64,000 bases of DNA from Flavipsychrobacter sp. (GCA_041392855.1 JAWKLD010000001.1:1970001-2034000); one strand, 5' to 3'. Shown: positions 33,103 to 43,527, counted from the first letter of the stretch. The notes: generated by a model not told the origin, from the sequence alone. Translations and numbers: made by a program.

Positions 33103-35519
33103 TTAGTATATGCTTGAGTACTCGGCTTTGCTTGCACTTTATTCCCTTTGTTAAAATTTATTTTTACTCTTATTGCTTTTAGCTTGCCAATCCCTTGCAT
33201 TTGCTCTAAATCAAGATACTCAATTCCTTTTTCTATTTCGCCTGCACTTATCAACTCTTCTATTTTATCTAAATAAGGTTTACAGCTGCTGAGGTGTGCA
33301 TATACAATAGCAATCTTACCAGGTTGTGTAAGGCGCTCATTACTATTAAGCAATCTCGCTTTATCTATCCTCTTCTTCATCACCTCGTACCTGATACTAT
33401 AGGCTCCTTCAACATCAAAATGCTTTTCATCAACTCTATAACTTATGTCAACCTTATTTTCATGTATCAATATGAGTTGTGTTGTTTCTAAGGGTACACT
33501 TAAGTTATTCTTATACTCGTAAGTTGCTGTAGCCAATCTTACCATTGTCTCTACTTGCCACTCCGCTACTATATCTGTTATATTTTCAGGAAAGTCTATA
33601 TTAGGATTTATGCTTTTACCTGCATATAAACTATACTCAACACCATCCGTTTGGAATTTCTCAAAATAATGAGGGACTACTTTAGCCAAACTATTTTGTG
33701 CTTTATTAAGCTCTGTTTTTAAAATACCATTCAATTGTTGCATGCTATTTTCATAATCGTTGTGCGACAAATGAAAAATACCTGTTTTAGAGCTCGCAGC
33801 TTTTACATACAACTTATACGTATCCTCGCTTATTCTATCTTGCTCAAAAAGCTCTTTTAAGAATGTTACAGCATTTTGTTCTAAAAATCTTCTTAATTCA
33901 TATTCTTCATCAGCCTCTATCTCCCCTTCCACACGCCTTTCCCAAGCACTAATTGTATTTAAAAATCCTACAACACTTTTATTCTCTAAAAATTCATCTT
34001 CTTCCAGTAATGTTCTAAGATAGTCTAGCTGCAAAAGATAATCGGAATGAATAGCCTGTAACTGTTTAGCTGAAGAATTCCTATAATCTACAGCACCATA
34101 AAAAGGGTATAGATTATCAAACTTAATAGCAGGTGTAGCAGCAGCAACCTCTTCCGTCTCTATTTCTACCTCCTTAAGCATATCCCATACAACGTCATTA
34201 AACTTCCAACGCACCGATGGCTGTATAGAGGTATACCTATTCATGATAAACGACTTCATATACTCATCAAAAAAGCCAGACTTATAAATAAAAAACTCAC
34301 GATAAAACGGAGCTGCTGCCTCTAGTTTCCTTAATGCGTTTTTGTCAATAGCATCACTTTTTCTACTCCCTACCTCTATTACACCCAATAGCGTGTCTTG
34401 GTTCCAAATTGGGACAAAGGTCAAATGTGCTAACCCTGCATTAGTCAGAATGCCTACAATGGCGTCTTCTTCTTCACATTCGGGGCTTTTTTGACACAAG
34501 TCTTTATTTAAGGAAGATTGTATTGTTGGCAGCTCCTCGCATTTTTCCGCTACAAAGTTGAACACTTTCGACAATTCATCAATTGCAAGAGTACTCTTTA
34601 GGCTATTAAATACGACACTTATCTTACCGATCTCCTGATGATACGCATATTTATCATTTACTTTAAAAAATGGTAGGAAGCCTACCTCTATATTCTCCAC
34701 TCCCAATAAAGACAGTGTAGCATCTTTCATTTTATAAAACGACTCATTGCTGTCATAGGTATGTAACTTTGCAATGGTATCGCTCAACTGGTTTAATGCA
34801 AATTCCTCCGTATCATCTTCTATAGAGAATAGAAAAAAGCCTCTAACTACAAATTCATTAAAAGGCAATGGATCTTTCAGCTCAGCATGTAGACTTATAT
34901 TACCTTGAGCATACTCTACCCATTCCTTATTAAGCTGAGGTAATGCATTTAATGGTATGATATCAGCAAAAGTATTTCTGCGTATTATTTTATAATACTT
35001 CTTTATTGTTTGGCTTGTATCTATTACTTGAAGCTCACTATCTGTTGGGTAGTTTTCCTCATCCCCAATATTATAGCATTCATACAGTACTATTAAATAC
35101 ATCTCTCTTATTAGCTCTTCAATATGCTCTTCACTATATATCTGAGCTACGCCATTATTTTTCTGAAAAAAGGACTTAAATGCCAGAGATGAACTAAAGT
35201 AATTCATCATCAATGGGTCGCTAGATGGTATACCCAGCGAATGAAGAGGATTTTCTCCGGCCACTTGCGATAAATGTGTGATTTTTAGTAGTTCTGTAAG
35301 CTCCTTATGATCTTCCAACACTTGTAAGTCATTAATTGTATTTAATAATACAGGATTGTCTTTCAAGAGCTTTATTATAGACTCTAAGTATATTTTATAG
35401 ATACTGCTTTTAGTATTGGCTTGCTGCTCCTCCAGATATTTTAAATACGGCTCAAATGTGAGCTCGCACTTAACAGAAGGGATAGGTAAGTCTGGTAGTG
35501 GTATAGAAAAGACTTCCAT
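33099..35519 (-). CDS. GAF-domain-containing protein
   Basis: This 806-residue cytoplasmic protein is the first gene of the polyphosphate operon. The region about 300-430 (ISVVFNSLKSTLAIDELS ... LTFVPIWNQDTLLGVIEVGSRK) has the end pattern of a GAF domain, a small-molecule or redox sensor. The remaining parts are predicted mostly helical, with acidic stretches (SPECEEEDA). No kinase, cyclase or DNA-binding motif is visible. I cannot name a ligand. The C-terminal 100 residues (IHENKVDISYRVDEKHFDVEG, YEVMKKRIDKARLL) look like a compact separate domain. The ATG at 35519 gives MEVFSIPLPDL. A near-perfect -7 element TAACTTTA lies about 25 bp upstream (35550-35543), so it may drive the whole six-gene operon. 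Confidence 0.72.
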   Translation of the reverse strand: MEVFSIPLPDLPIPSVKCELTFEPYLKYLEEQQANTKSSIYKIYLESIIKLLKDNPVLLNTINDLQVLEDHKELTELLKITHLSQVAGENPLHSLGIPSSDPLMMNYFSSSLAFKSFFQKNNGVAQIYSEEHIEELIREMYLIVLYECYNIGDEENYPTDSELQVIDTSQTIKKYYKIIRRNTFADIIPLNALPQLNKEWVEYAQGNISLHAELKDPLPFNEFVVRGFFLFSIEDDTEEFALNQLSDTIAKLHTYDSNESFYKMKDATLSLLGVENIEVGFLPFFKVNDKYAYHQEIGKISVVFNSLKSTLAIDELSKVFNFVAEKCEELPTIQSSLNKDLCQKSPECEEEDAIVGILTNAGLAHLTFVPIWNQDTLLGVIEVGSRKSDAIDKNALRKLEAAAPFYREFFIYKSGFFDEYMKSFIMNRYTSIQPSVRWKFNDVVWDMLKEVEIETEEVAAATPAIKFDNLYPFYGAVDYRNSSAKQLQAIHSDYLLQLDYLRTLLEEDEFLENKSVVGFLNTISAWERRVEGEIEADEEYELRRFLEQNAVTFLKELFEQDRISEDTYKLYVKAASSKTGIFHLSHNDYENSMQQLNGILKTELNKAQNSLAKVVPHYFEKFQTDGVEYSLYAGKSINPNIDFPENITDIVAEWQVETMVRLATATYEYKNNLSVPLETTQLILIHENKVDISYRVDEKHFDVEGAYSIRYEVMKKRIDKARLLNSNERLTQPGKIAIVYAHLSSCKPYLDKIEELISAGEIEKGIEYLDLEQMQGIGKLKAIRVKINFNKGNKVQAKPSTQAYTK

Positions 35520-35705
35520 ATATATAAATTTGGCTGCTGTATTAAAGTTACTTTATAATAAGTACTTAACATTAACAAAAAGCAGGCAACCTTCAATAAA
35601 ACTGCTTTTATGTCACAAATACCCACCTTACAAATAAACACTAATCTTCATACGTGACTTATAGGCGTAACATATTGCAAAGACCTGCGCAATATTATAC
35701 TCTAT

Positions 35706-35737
35706 GAAAAAAAAAGGTGCACCATAAGGTGCACCTT
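35706..35737 (-). terminator. Terminator of giant beta-helix gene 2
   Basis: A 10-bp stem with GC-rich core GGTGCACC (35716-35723 with 35728-35735) and a 4-nt loop is followed on the minus strand by a run of nine or more T residues, about 25 bp after the stop at 35761. Confidence 0.9.
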
Positions 35738-35760
35738 GTATAATAGAGGTTATCTATTTC

Positions 35761-38700
35761 TTATTTCATTACATTGAATGGCTTACTTAACATTGCACCA
35801 TCCTTAGTAGTAACACGCAACATGTAGTGACCGTTAGTGTATCCACTTACATCAAGCTTCATCTCATTAGACTTCACTTCAGTGTTGTGGTACATTACCT
35901 GACCAACTGCATTGATTACACTTACCTCATTTAGCTCGATATCACCACTGATATTAAGTGTGATTTGCTCGCTAGCTGGGTTTGGATACAAGCTGATAGC
36001 AGCTTCACCAGACACATTAGTTACATTTAGAGGGAAACCTAAAGTAATAGTGTCAGAACCACAGTTGTTATACATCACTAAACGGATGTGTAAGTTTGGA
36101 TCAGATACATTCTTGTTCACTACTTTGTTAGTGCTAGAAGAACCGTCACTGAATAACCATAAGTAGCTATTAGCATTTTGAGGTCCACTAGGGCTGAATG
36201 TATAATTGTTACCAGCCTTAACATAAGAGATACCATTTGCTGATGGAAGTGGATCTATATTAACTTGGATAGTATCCGTATCAATACAGTTAACACCGCC
36301 ATTTACAGTTACATAGTAATCACCAGAAACTTTAGGTGAAATAGTACGTGTAGTATCACCAGTATTCCAAGTATACTTAGCACCAGGGAAACCAGCATCA
36401 AGATATAGAGGTACATTTTTCACTTCACAGAAGCTAGTATCTGCACCAAGATTTACAACTAATGGACCGCTAGTAACCGGAGTAACAATAGACTCAGTGA
36501 AACAACCGATATTCTCAACTTTAACAGAGTAGTTACCTGGTTGCTTAATAGTATAAGTTGAACTATTAGCACCTGCGATATCAACACCATTTAAAGCCCA
36601 CTGATATACAAGACCGTTACCTGTGCTAGCATATAGTACTAGATTGCTACCAGTACAGTATGTAAGAGGACCGCTTGCATTAACTAGAGCCATAGGAGGC
36701 GCTACAGCAGTTACAGTAATAGGAATTGATTGCGCTTTCTTAGTATTACCGTTTTTAACTTCAGTGATAACTACAGTATAGTCACCAGGTTGAGTTGTTT
36801 TGTAAACATCTGAAGTAGCACCAGGAATAGTATTGTTATTCAATCTCCACTCATAAGAGTAAGTACCACCAGAGCTAGTGTGTATAGCATTAAGTGTTAC
36901 AGTGTCTCCATAACAGAATACTGTAGATCCTGAAGGAGTAACAAAAGAAGAGAATATAGAACCATTCTGTAAACCTGTATAGTTTCCGAAGCTAGTTAAA
37001 CCTGTACCGCTAATAACGTTAGAACCTGTGTTAACAGAGCTTAGCGTACCGCCATAAACTACCCATGGATTTGGTGCTAAATGGTGTGCTAGTTTCAACT
37101 CATTTTCTTGGGCTATTGTACCTAACCAAATATCCATATAGTTCACCTTAACATCAAAGTTATAAGTCTTACCAGGACCAGATGGATCAATATTTGTATA
37201 GAAGTACATGTTATTAGCTGCTGATTGAGGAGTAGCAGTATTAACACCTGGAGCACGACGACCACTGTACTGACGAACAGTAATAGGAGATGTCAATTTA
37301 AGTGCTTTGTTCCATGTAATTTGAGCTACCTCATTTCCGCCAAAAGTGAATACTTGAGTAACACCCGGAGCAGGCAAAGCAGGAGTAGCTATAGCTGCAG
37401 GAGGAAGGGATGTAGGTTCAAATTCGTAAGCACCTATATCCGGAACACCATCTGCTCTCTTATCAACACGATTATCCATATTGATATCTGTAGTATTACC
37501 TGCAATATGTACACCACGACCGTTAAGAGACCAAGAGTTTGGATTCGCTGGGTCCGGACGTAAGTCTGTATTACCCATAAATCCAGGCTCATAAGTTAAT
37601 GAGTGATCTCCTTGACCACTTGCAGAACGGTAAGCAGCTAGTGAGTTTCTAGCAGAACCGTTGTAAACAAGTAATGTGTTACCGTTCTCTGTATAGAAGT
37701 TGTTATAGTCATATGTCTGAGTAGAAGACACTCTGTAGAAGTAGATTGATTTAGAACTACCCTTACCTACGAATACGTTGTTTCTAACCGTAATATCACG
37801 ATAAGTGCTAGATGAATGATAGAAATAAGCAGCATATGAATTACTGTTAGTAGAATTCATATAGAAGCTGTTATTGATCACATCCATATACTTATTGTAA
37901 GAGAAAAGAACAGCATAGTTACTGCTATTAGATGGGTTATGTACGGCTACAGTATTGTTCATCACTTTCAAGTGATTTGACGCTGTACCATCATTGTAAT
38001 AAGAGTAAACACCATAACCTCTGAACGTACCTGAGATATTGTTACCAATAAATTCTCTAACACCAGCCGGCATACCGTACATGTACCAGTAAACACCATA
38101 GTAAGCATTAGTCGTAGGGTTGTATAGCTTATTATAATTCACCTTAGTGTTAGATGCACTATAAGGAATATACATACCCATGTAACCACTCTCTGAGATG
38201 TCATTACCTATGATATCTAAACCATCAGTATAACTACCACTATTGCCATAGAAATATATAGAGTAGTAACCTTTTTCCATCACATTATTGTGTATAGTTA
38301 TATCTTTACCTTTAACATTATTTGCATATATAACACTATGATAGAAAGTAGTATTAGAAGTACAAATTAATCTACAATTTGTAATACTGTCATGCTTAGG
38401 TGCACCCGTAAACTCGATTAGGCGACCATAGCTTGAACTTGATGTAGTTACAGTTATGTTCTTAATAGTAACATATTCTGCATCATCCAATTTCCAGATA
38501 TATGCATCATTAAAGTTAGTAGGACTAGCTGTTACTGTAACAGATGAGTTATCACCGTTTTCAGCTTGGAATGTAATACGTGCATTAGAACCCGTACCAT
38601 TTACCTTGCCAAGCACTAATTGACCAGCATAAGTACCTGGACGGATATCAAAGTTTACGTTACCACAAATACCATATTTATTCAAATCAGTAATTGCATC

Positions 38701-41550
38701 AGATACAACAGGATAGTTTGGAGTAGTACCACCAATAGTATAATTACCTGCTAGGGCTGCATGCATTTCTGCAGTCAATGTATCATCACCTGGCACAGGG
38801 TCAACCTTGTTGTTTGGAGCATGTGTCCAGGCTTTTAGGTTCACAGTACTGTTAGCAAAAGTAACATTACCTAAAGGTATGATAGCTTCATTACCATTTG
38901 CACTACCATTAATATCTATAGTATTGTTGTAATTGATCGTTCCTTTAGTTACACCATTTTCTTGCCAAGTAACTTTTAGACTGTTGATCTTATTGTTACC
39001 ACTGTTCTTAACACGCAATTTAACGTTGTAAGTACCAGGACAGAAAGGAGAAACAGGATCAATGATCACGTCTGCACTAGCGTTATCACTCACGTCAATA
39101 CCAGTCCATAGACCAGACTTAGTTAAGTTCGGTGTGCTAATATAGTTACGTATAGTGTTAGAATTACTTACCGCAGGTGAATATGGAGACCAAGCATTAG
39201 TACCCACTTTCTCTGCTAAACGAAGAGCTGCTTCAGAAGCAATAGTTCCCATTGCTGGATCCTTGTAGTACAAGTTCAAGTTATAATCATGAGTACCAGT
39301 ACCAAAACCGGCATCTACATAATAGAACATTTGTGTTGGGTTGATAGAAGTAATACCTGGAGGATTAGTACCAGTATATTGCTTCATATCAATAGTAGAA
39401 GGAACTGTAGAACCTGTAGCCCATGCTATTGTAGCTACAGTATCTTGACCAAACAAGAATGTTTGAGTAGAACCAGCAGTTGCAGCAGCAGGAATAGCTG
39501 TACAGTTAGGAGGCGTTGCTGTAGGAGTGAACTCATAAGCACCTAAATCAGGCACACCTTGTACTGTAGTTTCAGCACGAGCAGCACCAGTTATATCTTT
39601 ATTATTACCTGCTACTTGTACACCACGACCATTTAGAGCCCATGAAGCTGGAGCACTAGGATCAGGTCTTAAATCACCAGTAGACTGGTTCATAAATGCA
39701 GGAACATACGTTAATGAGTTATCTCCATGATTTGTTGCATTACGTAAAGCTTGAATTGAGCTATAACCACCTTTATTAGCAAATGTAATTAAACCTCCAC
39801 TAGCCTTAGCATACAAGTTATAGTCCATTGTTACGTTATCATCGAAACGAGAGTATACAGCAAAACCATTATTGCTAGACTTAGAGAATACATTGTTTTT
39901 AAAGTCTGTACTGTATTGACTACCATAATTATAAATATATGCTGCATAACCATTACTACTTGTACTCTCTACATGAAAAGTATTGTTATGTACGTTAGTA
40001 TTTGTAGCATAACCTATATATAGTGCATATGGCCTACCATTACCTTTTACCCAAACAGCATTGTTATAAATGTTAACATTTTTAGCATAGTACAAATATG
40101 CACCATATATGCTGTTCCAAGAACTAGTACTCTTAGATTCCGCCTTTAAAATGTTGTTGGCAAAAACTCCATTATTAGTGCCATAGCTATATGCATACGC
40201 CGCATAGCATGAACCTAGTTGACTATAAGCATCGATTGTGTTACCATCAACTACATAGTTACTACAACCATAAGGGAAGTAGTTATAACAACCGCGATAA
40301 CCATCTAGTTTCATCTCATTACCCTTAGCTTCAGCATCATCTGAATAATAAACACTATAAGCATAAGTGTAGTAAGATCTAGTCTTAAGATCAAACTTGT
40401 TGTAGTTCATCTTAGTGCCTTTACTACGGTAGTTTAAATAACCCCAAGTGTAATAGTTGACATTACTCTTGATATCGTTATTTTCAATTGTATTATCGTT
40501 ACCATAGTAAGAACTATATATATAACCGTAGCTGTAAAAACCCGAAGAATAAAGGTCAATCTTATTGCCTTTATAAGTCAGATACTTACAATAATAGTTA
40601 TAAGAAGGATATACAGAGCTACTAGTGCTACCTGTGAACTCATTATTTTCTACCATAACATTAGTAGTTGAGTTACCTTCACAGTAATACATGTAAATAG
40701 GATATACGCTTGAAGTTTTACCAGTCAAAGAACCTTTGTTGTTGTTAACTTGAGTAGTACCATACGCATAACCCATGTATACAGCATAGAAATAGCTGCT
40801 TAAAGTATTATTTATCGTATTATTTAAAACTTTAGTACCGTCTGTATAATAAGTATAGATACCGTAGTAACCATTCTGTATACATTCGTTATTACTAAAT
40901 TCATTATTGTCTGACGTACCTGAAGAAGAAGAAGAAGAACCTCTCCAGTAAATAGCGTGTGCACCATACTCAATTTTACAATTGGTAATTATGTTATTGC
41001 TAGCTTGGCTTACACTGTTAGCATACACACGAGATCTTGAAGTACTACTAGATCTTGAAGTACTACCGTACAACCTACACCCATCAACAATATCATACTG
41101 AGAAGCACCTTCGAAAACCACACATCTACCATAAGACGACGATGTTTTTTCAAGACCTAGATTCTTAACCGTTACATATTTTGCACCGTTGAAACGGAAT
41201 ACAAAGTTTTGTGTCGAACTAGAACTCGTGCTAGTGTTTCTAATTACAGTTGTTGAGTGACTACCATTTTCAGACTCAATTGTGACTCTGTTAGTAGCAC
41301 TTGCTCCTGTAATGTTATTAATAGTAAGCCCCGACATCGTGTGTGTACCAGGACGAACTTTTATCGTTACAGGACCAGAAACACCTTTACTATTCAGATC
41401 ACTAATCGCTGCCGATAGTGATGTATAGTTCGGGCTGGCACCGTAAACGGTGTAAGTACCGTTCAGAGGCTGAGCGGCAGCAGGTATCACTACGGCTAGC
41501 ATAACTAGCAAAGGCAGTAGTGCCTGTCTTAAAAAGTTGAAATGCTTCAT
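35761..41550 (-). CDS. Giant T9SS-secreted double beta-helix protein, paralogue 2
   Basis: This 1929-residue protein is a clear paralogue of the one at 18288-24248: signal peptide ending AAAQ, first beta-helix block to about residue 665 closing PDLGAYEFTPT, second block from about 938 (NYTIGGTTPNYP) to 1370 closing PDIGAYEFEPT, Ig-like domains from about 1540 (GTYSYEWRLNNNTI), and a T9SS sorting domain from about 1850 (ISLYPNPASEQ to SKPFNVMK). The first block is shorter than in paralogue 1 and equally rich in Tyr, Ser and Asn. Surface display through T9SS is expected. The two genes share leader sequence and orientation, which indicates a duplication with later divergence rather than a recent copy. 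Confidence 0.9.
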   Translation of the reverse strand: MKHFNFLRQALLPLLVMLAVVIPAAAQPLNGTYTVYGASPNYTSLSAAISDLNSKGVSGPVTIKVRPGTHTMSGLTINNITGASATNRVTIESENGSHSTTVIRNTSTSSSSTQNFVFRFNGAKYVTVKNLGLEKTSSSYGRCVVFEGASQYDIVDGCRLYGSTSRSSSTSRSRVYANSVSQASNNIITNCKIEYGAHAIYWRGSSSSSSGTSDNNEFSNNECIQNGYYGIYTYYTDGTKVLNNTINNTLSSYFYAVYMGYAYGTTQVNNNKGSLTGKTSSVYPIYMYYCEGNSTTNVMVENNEFTGSTSSSVYPSYNYYCKYLTYKGNKIDLYSSGFYSYGYIYSSYYGNDNTIENNDIKSNVNYYTWGYLNYRSKGTKMNYNKFDLKTRSYYTYAYSVYYSDDAEAKGNEMKLDGYRGCYNYFPYGCSNYVVDGNTIDAYSQLGSCYAAYAYSYGTNNGVFANNILKAESKSTSSWNSIYGAYLYYAKNVNIYNNAVWVKGNGRPYALYIGYATNTNVHNNTFHVESTSSNGYAAYIYNYGSQYSTDFKNNVFSKSSNNGFAVYSRFDDNVTMDYNLYAKASGGLITFANKGGYSSIQALRNATNHGDNSLTYVPAFMNQSTGDLRPDPSAPASWALNGRGVQVAGNNKDITGAARAETTVQGVPDLGAYEFTPTATPPNCTAIPAAATAGSTQTFLFGQDTVATIAWATGSTVPSTIDMKQYTGTNPPGITSINPTQMFYYVDAGFGTGTHDYNLNLYYKDPAMGTIASEAALRLAEKVGTNAWSPYSPAVSNSNTIRNYISTPNLTKSGLWTGIDVSDNASADVIIDPVSPFCPGTYNVKLRVKNSGNNKINSLKVTWQENGVTKGTINYNNTIDINGSANGNEAIIPLGNVTFANSTVNLKAWTHAPNNKVDPVPGDDTLTAEMHAALAGNYTIGGTTPNYPVVSDAITDLNKYGICGNVNFDIRPGTYAGQLVLGKVNGTGSNARITFQAENGDNSSVTVTASPTNFNDAYIWKLDDAEYVTIKNITVTTSSSSYGRLIEFTGAPKHDSITNCRLICTSNTTFYHSVIYANNVKGKDITIHNNVMEKGYYSIYFYGNSGSYTDGLDIIGNDISESGYMGMYIPYSASNTKVNYNKLYNPTTNAYYGVYWYMYGMPAGVREFIGNNISGTFRGYGVYSYYNDGTASNHLKVMNNTVAVHNPSNSSNYAVLFSYNKYMDVINNSFYMNSTNSNSYAAYFYHSSSTYRDITVRNNVFVGKGSSKSIYFYRVSSTQTYDYNNFYTENGNTLLVYNGSARNSLAAYRSASGQGDHSLTYEPGFMGNTDLRPDPANPNSWSLNGRGVHIAGNTTDINMDNRVDKRADGVPDIGAYEFEPTSLPPAAIATPALPAPGVTQVFTFGGNEVAQITWNKALKLTSPITVRQYSGRRAPGVNTATPQSAANNMYFYTNIDPSGPGKTYNFDVKVNYMDIWLGTIAQENELKLAHHLAPNPWVVYGGTLSSVNTGSNVISGTGLTSFGNYTGLQNGSIFSSFVTPSGSTVFCYGDTVTLNAIHTSSGGTYSYEWRLNNNTIPGATSDVYKTTQPGDYTVVITEVKNGNTKKAQSIPITVTAVAPPMALVNASGPLTYCTGSNLVLYASTGNGLVYQWALNGVDIAGANSSTYTIKQPGNYSVKVENIGCFTESIVTPVTSGPLVVNLGADTSFCEVKNVPLYLDAGFPGAKYTWNTGDTTRTISPKVSGDYYVTVNGGVNCIDTDTIQVNIDPLPSANGISYVKAGNNYTFSPSGPQNANSYLWLFSDGSSSTNKVVNKNVSDPNLHIRLVMYNNCGSDTITLGFPLNVTNVSGEAAISLYPNPASEQITLNISGDIELNEVSVINAVGQVMYHNTEVKSNEMKLDVSGYTNGHYMLRVTTKDGAMLSKPFNVMK

Positions 41551-41862
41551 TACAAATAAAGTTTTAAACGTTTACCCTAAAATTATAAATAACAAAACCC
41601 GCACACGTGAACGCATGCGTGAATTGAGTTATACAAATAAATAATATGGTATTAACATATAAAGTACTAGTAAAGTTAACTTATATATGTATTCGCATGT
41701 ATTAAAAGACTATAAAAATGAGATTAAAGTAAGATTAAAGGATTTTTTAAGAATCAATCCCAATATGTACTTTTCATTGCAAAAAAAAGCGAAAAAACGT
41801 TTTATTGATATCACATTATCGAACCGCTGAAAGCTTTTAAGGCTCTTACTTTCAGAGGATTA
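41551..41862. other. 312-bp gap upstream of giant gene 2, no gene
   Basis: I see no protein or RNA gene here. The first 26 bp are the leader conserved with giant gene 1 (contains GGTAAACG on the minus strand). A short imperfect palindrome with CACGTG and GCATGC occurs near 41614-41632. Sequence near 41826-41855 can pair (CTGAAAG with CTTTCAG) but has no clean T tract, so it is a weak candidate terminator for the TPR gene. Confidence 0.5.
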
Positions 41863-43350
41863 CTAGTGCACTGACAACCTATTGATACCAGCTTTTGCTT
41901 GTTGATCTATTGAACTTTTGAAATCGTGGTCGTCCATACTCAACACTTGTTTATACATTAGTAATGCATTTGCCGGTTTTTTATTCTTTTCATAAATGAA
42001 ACCAACTTGAAGTGCAGAGCGTGCAGCAAAATGCTCCCTCTTACCGTAACCAAGCTTTATTGCTTTCTTATAGTACTCTATAGCAAGTTCATCTTCACCT
42101 ATCTCATCATATGCTCTTGCTGTTCTAAAAACAAACTCTACCTTATCAACTTCATTAGCAAAATCACTTATGCTATGCTTTTTTATTTCTAACAAAGCAC
42201 TTTGGTAATACCCCCCATCTATTAACAACCTTATTTGTAATAATGCTTTATTAGGTAGCACTCCTCGTTCTGCAAAACGCAACGCTTGCTTATCTGCATC
42301 TACTATAGATGAGCCTTCGTGAACAACGCGTTCCATAACGCGTTTAGCCTTTTCTGCATTGCCTTTCAGATAATAAGCATAAGACAACTGAAGTAGCGCA
42401 TCTTTATAAAACAAACCTCCTTTATATCTACTCAAAAAACTATTGAATGCTTCTATACAAGAGTAATCTTGTTTTAATAATTGCGCTTGAGCTAATTCAA
42501 AATCTAGCACAGGATACTTATCATAACCAGAAACTTTCTTTGCTTCGTTTATAACAATTATACAGTCTTCTGCTTTTCTGAAATTATGGGCGATATTGGC
42601 TTTAACAAATGAATACAAAAGATTACCGTTTGTATTTATTTTTGGTGTGTTTAAAAAACTCCAAACAGATTCCTTGTCTGATAGTAAGTAGAATTTTAAA
42701 TAGGCATAATATACTACAACCTCATTATACAGAAGATCGTCTGCATTACTTGTCGCTAAAAATTTTTCTAACTTTTTTATTCCTGATTTCACATCCCCTC
42801 TCATACCAAAAATAGAGGCTACCCATTTGAAATTGTCAGGAATGGCACCAAGAGCAGCTTCTTCTGCACCATAGAATACTTCATTATACTTAAAGTCGGG
42901 AAAACGTTTCCTATTCTCTTTAATAAGGATAAATGATTTTCTAAACAGATTAGCCGCTTTAAGATTTTCTCCAAACCTAACATAGATACATGCCCAATGC
43001 ATATACAACCCCGACTTACATAATCTATACCATGGGCTATCATCACCTCCTTGCTCTAATAGCTTGATACGCTCGTCCAAGTTATCTCTTCTCAATGCCA
43101 ACTGTGCCTTATCTCCATTAAACAGCAAAAGCAAACAGTCATCATAATCTTCAATATAAACCCTCATGAGATTATTAGGGTGCAGCTCTTTCTCTCTATT
43201 CAGATATTGTATAGCTCTTTCAGACTGTAGAGAAAGCAGTTCATTATACGCCTTACTACAATTGCTATTATACTCATAATAGTAGGGCCCATTATCTGCC
43301 CTGGCAACCGTAAAAAGAAAAAAAGATATGACTAAGAGTACTATTCGCAT
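41863..43350 (-). CDS. TPR-repeat secreted protein
   Basis: From the ATG at 43350 this protein is 495 residues with a signal peptide (MRIVLLVISFFLFTVARA). The frame opens with TTG at 43359, but a TACCTTTG element (43364-43357) overlaps that codon, so 43350 is preferred. The body consists of helical hairpins of the tetratricopeptide type, clearest in YEKNKKPANALLMYKQVLS and DEIGEDELAIEYYKKAIKLGYG near the C-terminus, and AYYLKGNAEKAKRV in the middle. It is probably periplasmic and acts as a protein-protein scaffold. No enzymatic motif is visible. It is monocistronic and lies between giant gene 2 and the divergent EGF-like lipoprotein gene. Confidence 0.8.
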   Translation of the reverse strand: MRIVLLVISFFLFTVARADNGPYYYEYNSNCSKAYNELLSLQSERAIQYLNREKELHPNNLMRVYIEDYDDCLLLLFNGDKAQLALRRDNLDERIKLLEQGGDDSPWYRLCKSGLYMHWACIYVRFGENLKAANLFRKSFILIKENRKRFPDFKYNEVFYGAEEAALGAIPDNFKWVASIFGMRGDVKSGIKKLEKFLATSNADDLLYNEVVVYYAYLKFYLLSDKESVWSFLNTPKINTNGNLLYSFVKANIAHNFRKAEDCIIVINEAKKVSGYDKYPVLDFELAQAQLLKQDYSCIEAFNSFLSRYKGGLFYKDALLQLSYAYYLKGNAEKAKRVMERVVHEGSSIVDADKQALRFAERGVLPNKALLQIRLLIDGGYYQSALLEIKKHSISDFANEVDKVEFVFRTARAYDEIGEDELAIEYYKKAIKLGYGKREHFAARSALQVGFIYEKNKKPANALLMYKQVLSMDDHDFKSSIDQQAKAGINRLSVH

Positions 43351-43356
43351 GCTGCG

Positions 43357-43364
43357 CAAAGGTA
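43357..43364 (-). promoter_or_regulatory. -7 element TACCTTTG of the TPR gene
   Basis: A perfect TAnnTTTG octamer lies 6 bp before the ATG at 43350, so the leader is almost absent. This supports the ATG over the TTG that opens the frame at 43359. Confidence 0.5.
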
Positions 43365-43478
43365 GAAATCAATATGCTTATTCTTAGTTAATAAATTATT
43401 GACATTACGCATATTTACATATATTAAAAATCATATTGATGATTTAGCTAAAAAAGAGGAAATTCTTCTCTTATCAAT

Positions 43479-43486
43479 TAACTTTG
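43479..43486 (+). promoter_or_regulatory. -7 element TAACTTTG of the EGF-like lipoprotein gene
   Basis: A perfect TAnnTTTG octamer lies 41 bp before the ATG at 43528. No good -33 element is visible. Confidence 0.45.
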
Positions 43487-43527
43487 GCATGTCATTTGTC
43501 GTATATAAAAACTAAAATCTAAACTTT

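Noticed and set aside
41614..41632. CACGTG/GCATGC palindromic stretch as a regulator site
   Set aside because: The symmetry is short and imperfect, and no second copy was found before the paralogous gene.
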